This document shows, piece after piece, positions 58,135-64,000 of a stretch of 64,000 bases of DNA. The notes under the pieces were generated by a model that was given only the letters and a program-made list of their open reading frames with translations, was not told the origin of the DNA and searched no databases. The translations under genes and the position numbers were made by a program. Origin of the DNA: Marivirga tractuosa DSM 4126 (lineage in GTDB: Bacteria; Bacteroidota; Bacteroidia; Cytophagales; Cyclobacteriaceae). The DNA lies in NCBI RefSeq assembly GCF_000183425.1, contig NC_014759.1, positions 930,001 to 994,000 of the forward strand, written 5' to 3'. Every line of letters begins with the position of its first letter. Positions within the stretch are counted from its first letter, which is position 1.

Positions 58135-60630
58135 ATGGATTCAATATTTAAGCATCAACAAGTTTTTTCAGATATAAATGATGACGAGACAGGTGAGCTG
58201 ATACAGCTCATATCAACAGACGAAGAAAACAGCATGCGCGAGGAAGAACTACCTGATGAACTTCCCATCTTACCCATTAGAAATACTGTTCTTTTCCCTG
58301 GCGTAGTAATTCCTATTACTGTCGGACGTCAGAAATCAATTAAATTGGTTAAGAAAGCATACAAGGGCGATAGAATTATTGGCGTGGTTGCACAATCAAA
58401 TAGCAAAGTAGAGGATCCAGGTAAAGATGATATCTACAGTATCGGTACCGTTGCTCGTATTTTGAAAATGATAGTCCTTCCAGATGGTAATACAACTATC
58501 ATCATTCAAGGGAAACAGAAATTTGAAGTAAAAGAGATTGTTCAGGAAGATCCCTTTTTGGTTTCTACATATCAAGAACTAGATGACGAAGAACTTGACC
58601 CAAAATTAAAATCGAATAAAGCTGTTATACAGTCTCTAAAGGATGCTGCAAGTAAAATCCTGAAATTAAATCCTGAAATTCCTCAGGAGGCTCAAGTGGC
58701 ACTTGATAACATAGAAAACCCGAATTTCTTAACACATTTTCTTTCTTCCAACATCAATTCTGAAGTTGCCGATAAACAAAAATTATTGGAAAAAACCAAT
58801 GCTAAAGAACGGGCGACTTTGCTATTGGAATTTATGTTGAAAGACATTCAAATGTTGGAATTAAAGAATGAAATCCATAAAAAGGTTCATACTGATATTG
58901 ACCAGCAGCAAAGAGACTATTTTCTAAGGCAACAGATCAGAGTTTTGCAAGATGAGTTAGGACAGGATAGTCCCGACCAAGAATTGGATAACTTAAGACT
59001 TAAAGCTCAGGAAAAAAACTGGCCCGAGAATGTTCAAAAACATTTCGACAAAGAAATCGATAAGCTATCCCGGATCAATCCGCAAGCAGCAGAATACCCT
59101 GTTGCAATGAATTATGTGGAATTACTTCTAGAATTACCTTGGAGAGAACTTACCAAGGATAATTTCGACTTAAAAAGAGCTAAAAAAATATTGGATCGTG
59201 ATCATTACGGTTTAGAAAAAGTAAAGGAAAGAATTATAGAATATCTGGCGGTATTGAAGCTTAAGCAGGATATGAAAGCTCCCATTTTATGTCTTTACGG
59301 ACCTCCCGGTGTAGGTAAAACCTCTCTGGGTAAATCCATTTCTGATGCTTTAGGTAGAAAGTATGTCCGTATGTCATTAGGCGGTGTTCATGACGAAGCA
59401 GAGATCCGTGGGCATAGAAAAACATATGTAGGCGCAATGCCAGGGAAAATTGTTCAGAATATGAAAAAAGCAGGTAAATCAAATCCTGTCTATATTTTGG
59501 ATGAAATAGATAAGGTAAACTCTGATTTTAGAGGAGATCCTTCTTCTGCTTTATTAGAAGTTTTAGATCCTGAGCAAAATGAGACGTTTCAAGATAATTA
59601 TCTGGAGGTAGAATACGATCTATCTAATGTATTATTCATTGCCACTGCCAACTCTTTGGATACTATTCATCCTGCATTGAGAGATAGAATGGAAATTATT
59701 GAGGTTACAGGTTACACTCTAGAAGAAAAAGTGGAAATCGCTAAAAAGCATTTAATTCCAAAGCAGAAAAAAGAGCATGGCTTAAAAGCAAAGGATGTTA
59801 CATTCAGCAGAAAAGCAATTGCCAAGATTATTGAGGACTACACTCGCGAATCAGGCGTTAGAGGATTGGAAAGAACAATCGGGAAAGTCGTAAGAAACAT
59901 CGCTAAATCTATTGCTATGGAAGAAGAGTTCAATAGCAAAATTGAGATTGAGGATGTAATCAGAATATTAGGAGCGGAAGCATTCGAGAAAGAAATCTAC
60001 CAAGACAATGAAACTGCTGGCTTAGTGACCGGATTGGCTTGGACGTCCGTTGGCGGTGAAATCTTATTTATAGAATCAAGCTTAAGTAGAGGAAAGGGTA
60101 AGCTAACACTTTCTGGTCAGCTAGGAGATGTAATGAAAGAATCTGCTATGACAGCCCTCTCCTATTTACGTTCTCATGCTGAGGAATTGGGAATTCATCA
60201 TAAGGTTTTTGATCATTATGATTTACATATTCACGTACCGGCAGGAGCAGTTCCTAAAGATGGACCTTCAGCAGGTATAGCCATGATTACTTCTTTGGCC
60301 TCGATTTTCACTCAAAGAAAAGTGAAATCTAGATTAGCCATGACGGGTGAAATTACTTTAAGAGGTAAAGTATTACCAATTGGTGGATTAAAAGAAAAAA
60401 TATTAGCTGCAAGAAGAGCAGGAATAAAAGATGTGATACTATGTCAGCGTAATAAGAAAGATATAGATGAAATCGATTCACGCTACATTAAAGGTTTAAA
60501 TATTCATTTTGTAGATCAAGTGGATGAGGTCTTAGAGATTGCGCTTTTAAAGGAAAAAATCAAAAACCCAATTGATTTTGTAATTCCTGAGGATGACAAT
60601 AAAAAAACAGTATCCGCAACTATTATATGA
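58135..60630 (+). CDS. lon: ATP-dependent protease Lon
   Basis: 831 residues from the ATG at 58135 (a TTG 24 nt upstream is possible). The N-terminal substrate domain begins with LPILPIRNTVLFPG, followed by the AAA+ domain (Walker A GPPGVGKT at 389-396) and the protease domain with Ser712 in PKDGPSAG and Lys755 in GGLKEKILAARRAG. It degrades misfolded and regulatory proteins. It overlaps the porQ start by 4 nt, and hslU follows, so three genes form one run of protein-quality and secretion functions. Confidence 0.95.
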   Translation: MDSIFKHQQVFSDINDDETGELIQLISTDEENSMREEELPDELPILPIRNTVLFPGVVIPITVGRQKSIKLVKKAYKGDRIIGVVAQSNSKVEDPGKDDIYSIGTVARILKMIVLPDGNTTIIIQGKQKFEVKEIVQEDPFLVSTYQELDDEELDPKLKSNKAVIQSLKDAASKILKLNPEIPQEAQVALDNIENPNFLTHFLSSNINSEVADKQKLLEKTNAKERATLLLEFMLKDIQMLELKNEIHKKVHTDIDQQQRDYFLRQQIRVLQDELGQDSPDQELDNLRLKAQEKNWPENVQKHFDKEIDKLSRINPQAAEYPVAMNYVELLLELPWRELTKDNFDLKRAKKILDRDHYGLEKVKERIIEYLAVLKLKQDMKAPILCLYGPPGVGKTSLGKSISDALGRKYVRMSLGGVHDEAEIRGHRKTYVGAMPGKIVQNMKKAGKSNPVYILDEIDKVNSDFRGDPSSALLEVLDPEQNETFQDNYLEVEYDLSNVLFIATANSLDTIHPALRDRMEIIEVTGYTLEEKVEIAKKHLIPKQKKEHGLKAKDVTFSRKAIAKIIEDYTRESGVRGLERTIGKVVRNIAKSIAMEEEFNSKIEIEDVIRILGAEAFEKEIYQDNETAGLVTGLAWTSVGGEILFIESSLSRGKGKLTLSGQLGDVMKESAMTALSYLRSHAEELGIHHKVFDHYDLHIHVPAGAVPKDGPSAGIAMITSLASIFTQRKVKSRLAMTGEITLRGKVLPIGGLKEKILAARRAGIKDVILCQRNKKDIDEIDSRYIKGLNIHFVDQVDEVLEIALLKEKIKNPIDFVIPEDDNKKTVSATII

Positions 60631-61676
60631 TTTGGCAAAAGGTCATAGCAAGCCTGTTTATCTTCTGTTTGACAATTGCAGCAGCTTTTGGTCAAATAGG
60701 TGGCTTGCGTGCCTTTGAATTTCTAGAAATACCCAATCATGCTAGAGTAGCAGGTTTAGGAACTGTGAATGTAAGTTCAAATGCAGGAGACGTCAATATG
60801 GTTTGGCAAAATCCTGCTTTGTTAGATTCTGGGATGGATGGAAATATTTCATTTAGCCTAAATCCCTATTACGCAGATATTTACAACAGTAAAATCACTT
60901 ATGCTCAAGATTTTGAAAAGCTAGGCATTTTCAGTTTTGGCTTAAGCTATTTTCATTATGGGCAATTTGAAGGATTTGACAATACTGGAAGTACGACAGA
61001 AGATTTTAGTGCTTCCGACTATGCCATACAAATTAGTCATTCCAGAGAAGATGGAGTATTTCGTTATGGAGCAAGTTTAAAGTTTGTTGGGAACCAAATA
61101 AGTGGCTTTAATCAAACTGCTGTTTTGACTGACTTAGGAGGTGTTTTTGTTCATCCAGACAAAACCCTAAGTCTAGGCTTGGTAATAAAAAATTTGGGCT
61201 TTTTCACCTCAAAATTTGCAGCAGAAGACAGGGATTTACCATTTGATGTACAATTGGGTGGAACTTATAAACCTGAATTCATGCCATTCCGTTTCTCTCT
61301 GACACTGAACCGTCTCTATCAATATGATTTAAGTTATTTTGATGAAAGTTTGCTGAGTAATGATGATAATGTGGTCTTTACGGATGTGAACAATAATCCA
61401 CCCACTACTTTTGACAAAATATTTCACCATTTCACCATTGGAACCGAAGTTATACTAGGGAAAAATGTGAATTTAAGAGCCGGCTATAATCATCTACTTA
61501 GACAATCCTTAAGAGCGGAACAAGTTGGCGGAGCAGGTGGTTTTACATTTGGAGTATATTTCCAAACAAAGAAATTTAATTTAGCATATTCAAATGCCAT
61601 TTACCAGGCGGGCGGGTTTGCCCATTTTATAACCTTGGGAAGTAATTTGAAAGAATTTGTAAAGAAGAAATCATGA
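60627..61676 (+). CDS. porQ: Type IX secretion system protein PorQ
   Basis: 349 residues. Signal peptide about 1-22, then the PorQ opening GGLRAFEFLEIPNHARVAGLG, followed by strands of a predicted outer-membrane barrel in the FadL/PorV-like superfamily. PorQ is an outer-membrane T9SS component linked to surface attachment of cargo (with PorU, PorV and PorZ) in Porphyromonas. The gene overlaps lon at the start and hslU at the end by 4 nt each. Confidence 0.9.
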   Translation: MIWQKVIASLFIFCLTIAAAFGQIGGLRAFEFLEIPNHARVAGLGTVNVSSNAGDVNMVWQNPALLDSGMDGNISFSLNPYYADIYNSKITYAQDFEKLGIFSFGLSYFHYGQFEGFDNTGSTTEDFSASDYAIQISHSREDGVFRYGASLKFVGNQISGFNQTAVLTDLGGVFVHPDKTLSLGLVIKNLGFFTSKFAAEDRDLPFDVQLGGTYKPEFMPFRFSLTLNRLYQYDLSYFDESLLSNDDNVVFTDVNNNPPTTFDKIFHHFTIGTEVILGKNVNLRAGYNHLLRQSLRAEQVGGAGGFTFGVYFQTKKFNLAYSNAIYQAGGFAHFITLGSNLKEFVKKKS

Positions 61677-63061
61677 ACAATAATTTATTTTTAACACCGA
61701 AAGAGATCGTTGCAGAACTCGATAAATATATAATAGGACAAAATGACGCTAAACGAAATGTAGCTATTGCCTTGAGAAATAGATGGAGGCGTATGAATAC
61801 ACCAATGGACATCCAAGGTGAAATAGTGCCCAATAATATTCTAATGATTGGGGCAACTGGTGTTGGTAAAACTGAAATTGCAAGACGATTAGCTAAAATA
61901 GCGGATGCACCATTCACGAAAGTGGAAGCTTCTAAATTTACTGAAGTGGGATATGTAGGGCGTGATGTGGAAAGCATGGTGCGTGATTTGGTTGAACAAT
62001 CTGTGAACTTGGTTAAAGCTGCCAAAAAGGAAGAAGTAAAAGAGAAGGCTTCTCAAGCTGTGGAAGATATCATTTTGGATGCCTTAATCCCACCTATGAA
62101 ATCGACTAACCAACGCCCAGTAAGCACAACTGCTGACAATCAGGTGCCTGACAATGATTATGAATTAAACCAAAAGACCCGTGAGCGATTCAGAGAGAAA
62201 TTGCGTAATGGAGAATTGGAAGATCGTAAGATTGATATCAATGTGAAAACGCCAGCCAACAATGGTATGGGCATGGTAGGTGGAGGAATGATGGATGAAG
62301 CTTCCATGATTAACCTGCAGGACATGTTGAGTAATATGATGCCTAAGAAAAATAAGAAACGTAAGGTCACCATTGAAGAAGCTAGAAAAATCTTAATTGA
62401 TGAAGAGGTTTCAAAACTTATCGACATGGATGAAGTGAAAGAAGAAGCCATCAAAAAAGCAGAAAACACAGGCATGATCTTTATTGATGAGATCGATAAA
62501 ATTGCAAAAGGCAGTGGCAATTCAAGCGGTGGAGATGTAAGCCGTGAAGGAGTGCAAAGAGATTTATTGCCCATTGTAGAAGGAAGTGCAGTAAATACCA
62601 AATATGGTATAATTCATACTGACCACATTCTTTTCGTGGCAGCAGGTGCTTTCCATGTAAGCAAGCCATCTGATTTAATTCCTGAATTGCAGGGTCGTTT
62701 TCCAATCAGAGTGGAACTGGACAGCTTAACTAAAGCAGATTTCTTAAGAATCTTGAAGGAGCCTAAAAATGCACTTACCAAGCAGTATACTGCATTACTA
62801 AAAGCTGAGGAAGTAGATTTACAATTTGATGATGATGCGCTGGAGGAATTAGCTGAAATTGCTTATCAAGTCAATTCGGAAGTAGAAAACATCGGAGCCA
62901 GAAGACTACAAACTGTGATGAGCAAATTGCTGAATGAATTATTATTTGATATTCCTGATAAAATCGGTCCTAATGCCAAAGTGGTTATTACCAAACAAAT
63001 GGTAGGCGAAAAACTAGATGGATTGGTAAAAGATAAAGATTTGAGTCAGTATATACTTTAA
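61673..63061 (+). CDS. hslU: ATP-dependent protease ATPase subunit HslU
   Basis: 462 residues with the HslU pattern: start LTPKEIVAELDKYIIGQ, Walker A GATGVGKTEIARR at 60-72, the intermediate I-domain (about 110-245) with methionine- and glycine-rich linker, Walker B MIFIDEIDKIAK near 265-276 and the C-terminal DLSQYIL tail that docks into HslV. It unfolds substrates for the HslV protease. hslV is not next to it and must lie elsewhere in the genome for function. A terminator follows. Confidence 0.95.
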   Translation: MNNNLFLTPKEIVAELDKYIIGQNDAKRNVAIALRNRWRRMNTPMDIQGEIVPNNILMIGATGVGKTEIARRLAKIADAPFTKVEASKFTEVGYVGRDVESMVRDLVEQSVNLVKAAKKEEVKEKASQAVEDIILDALIPPMKSTNQRPVSTTADNQVPDNDYELNQKTRERFREKLRNGELEDRKIDINVKTPANNGMGMVGGGMMDEASMINLQDMLSNMMPKKNKKRKVTIEEARKILIDEEVSKLIDMDEVKEEAIKKAENTGMIFIDEIDKIAKGSGNSSGGDVSREGVQRDLLPIVEGSAVNTKYGIIHTDHILFVAAGAFHVSKPSDLIPELQGRFPIRVELDSLTKADFLRILKEPKNALTKQYTALLKAEEVDLQFDDDALEELAEIAYQVNSEVENIGARRLQTVMSKLLNELLFDIPDKIGPNAKVVITKQMVGEKLDGLVKDKDLSQYIL

Positions 63062-63082
63062 TCTATAATTAACTATAAATTT

Positions 63083-63117
63083 AAGCCCGAAATTTTCGTT
63101 AAGATTTCGGGCTTTTG
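63083..63117 (+). terminator. Intrinsic terminator after hslU
   Basis: Arms AAGCCCGAAAT and ATTTCGGGCTT with a 12-nt loop, then T-rich sequence. Confidence 0.85.
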
Positions 63118-63187
63118 TTTTAGTTGCAAATTCATAAAACTTATAATTTTCTCATTCGATTAAATAGATAAAATTCAAATTTAAACC

Positions 63188-63916
63188 ATGACAAAATCAT
63201 TATTCATCATTACCGGAGCAAGCAAAGGCATAGGAAAAGGATTAGCTGTAAAAGCACTAGAAACAGGTGCTAAGGTGTGGGGAATTAACAGAACCCATTC
63301 AATTGAGCATGAAAATTACGAAGCTCTGACTTTTGACTTAGCTAATATCCCCAATCTTCTAAGAGAGTCTCCTCAATTGTTTTCAAAAGCTGCACACTAT
63401 GAGAAAATTGTTCTCATCAATAATGCCGGAACTTTGGGCGATATCGGACATTTAGGAAATATTGAAAATGATAGCATCCCCAATTTGTTTGATTTGAATG
63501 TTAGTGCCCCTATCCTATTGATGAATCAGTTTATGAAGGATTTTAAAGATTTTGCAGGAGAAAAAATCATCATTAATATAAGTTCAGGAGCAGGCAAAAA
63601 TGCAGTGGATGGATGGTCTGGTTACTGCGCTTCAAAAGCGGCTTTGGATATGGCTTCAAAAGTAGCAGCTAAAGAAGCTGAAATGGATGGTAATGGGTTT
63701 ATCATAAAAGCCATTGCCCCAGGTGTTGTGGATACAGAAATGCAAACTCAAATCCGTAGCACGGATAAAAAGTCCTTCAGTGGAGTAGAGAAATTCAAAA
63801 ACCTAAAAGCCGAAAACCAACTGAGCAGCGAGCAAGAAGTAGCTGAAAAATACTTTCACTTTATTGATAATTTAGAAAGGTATCCTGATGTAATTTTGGA
63901 TGTGAGGGATGTTTGA
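63188..63916 (+). CDS. Short-chain dehydrogenase/reductase (SDR)
   Basis: 242 residues, classical SDR: coenzyme loop TGASKGIG at 9-16, NNAG near 78-81, catalytic Ser in NISSGAG near 131-137 and YCASK near 146-150, then PGVVDTEM near 178-185. It resembles the benzil-reductase / sepiapterin-reductase-like SDRs. The substrate cannot be assigned. A spacer with a terminator separates it from hslU and nothing follows before the window edge. Confidence 0.9.
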   Translation: MTKSLFIITGASKGIGKGLAVKALETGAKVWGINRTHSIEHENYEALTFDLANIPNLLRESPQLFSKAAHYEKIVLINNAGTLGDIGHLGNIENDSIPNLFDLNVSAPILLMNQFMKDFKDFAGEKIIINISSGAGKNAVDGWSGYCASKAALDMASKVAAKEAEMDGNGFIIKAIAPGVVDTEMQTQIRSTDKKSFSGVEKFKNLKAENQLSSEQEVAEKYFHFIDNLERYPDVILDVRDV

Positions 63917-64000
63917 CACAAAAAGGAGAGGCACTTGCCTTACTTTAATACAGATAATACATTTTATAACCACGTTGATAAGTTACTATTTCTAGTTTTT
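63917..64000. other. Right-edge sequence without a recognisable gene
   Basis: 84 nt after the SDR gene. I see no start codon, tRNA or strong hairpin in it; it may be a spacer. Confidence 0.4.

Noticed and set aside
59261..59482. Antisense open frame inside lon
   Set aside because: Lies opposite the strongly conserved AAA+ domain; the frame is a by-product of codon use in the real gene.

Overview
The window looks like chromosomal DNA of a marine-type Bacteroidota bacterium, most likely order Cytophagales (Marivirga-like; the genus is only an impression from gene content). The evidence is: AT-rich DNA; promoters of the Bacteroidota form TAnnTTTG with weak Shine-Dalgarno signals; the gliding and type IX secretion markers gldC, porQ and a PorE-like OmpA protein; small families typical of the phylum (Lacal_2735, DUF3098); and phylum-typical gene orders such as miaB / sigma-54 activator / lptE / unknown / secG and ftsX / DUF3098 / uppP / truB / ribF. 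There is no prophage, insertion sequence, CRISPR array, rRNA operon or conjugative element. It is mostly housekeeping sequence with a few accessory islands.

Layout. 0-5.7 kb (minus strand): a truncated rhomboid protease, an HDAC-family deacetylase, small conserved unknowns, a holin-like membrane protein, a DinB-fold protein, FabH and a gamma-carbonic anhydrase. 5.8-13 kb (plus): a YceI lipoprotein, PabB, then miaB, a sigma-54 activator, lptE, a Lys/Thr-rich protein and secG. 13.1-15 kb: an unknown lipoprotein paired with a predicted beta-barrel. 15.2-19.1 kb (minus): a YfcE-like phosphodiesterase, a phosphohexose mutase and 4-hydroxyphenylpyruvate dioxygenase, with palindromic repeat relics in the spacers. 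19.3-24.4 kb: a small acidic unknown, a K+-dependent membrane pyrophosphatase and a HAMP-GAF-PAS sensor without an enzymatic output domain. 24.5-29.6 kb: the ligase-associated DNA-repair set (ATP ligase, DEXH helicase, PdeM) with a DUF2147 gene inside it. 29.7-31.2 kb: an ECF sigma factor with a putative anti-sigma partner. 31.3-37.6 kb: ftsX to ribF, a 3-oxoacid CoA-transferase pair, an M48 lipoprotein protease and gldC.

37.6-47.5 kb: a PH-domain protein, a predicted outer-membrane protein, a phytase-like lipoprotein, a cold-shock protein, MsrB, a solute-binding protein, a lipB / sugar-phosphate isomerase operon, YraN, a GT9 glycosyltransferase and a PolX protein whose polymerase active site looks degenerate. 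47.7-52.9 kb: an unknown exported protein, pyrR-pyrB, two tandem small paralogues and a PLP/CBS-domain cystathionine beta-synthase. 53.0-53.6 kb (minus): tRNA-Leu(GAG), a decayed tRNA-Lys copy and two identical tRNA-Lys(TTT) genes, each followed by its own terminator. 53.7-64 kb: a BatE-like protein, RlmD, the PorE-like protein, lon, porQ, hslU and a short-chain dehydrogenase.

I found no clear, complete, previously undescribed system. The strongest leads are the tRNA-Lys pseudogene with a 22-nt T-loop insertion, the PolX protein with substituted catalytic aspartates, the perfect inverted repeat lying over the sigma-factor promoter, the lipoprotein/beta-barrel pair at 13-15 kb, and the repeat relics between 15.8 and 20 kb.
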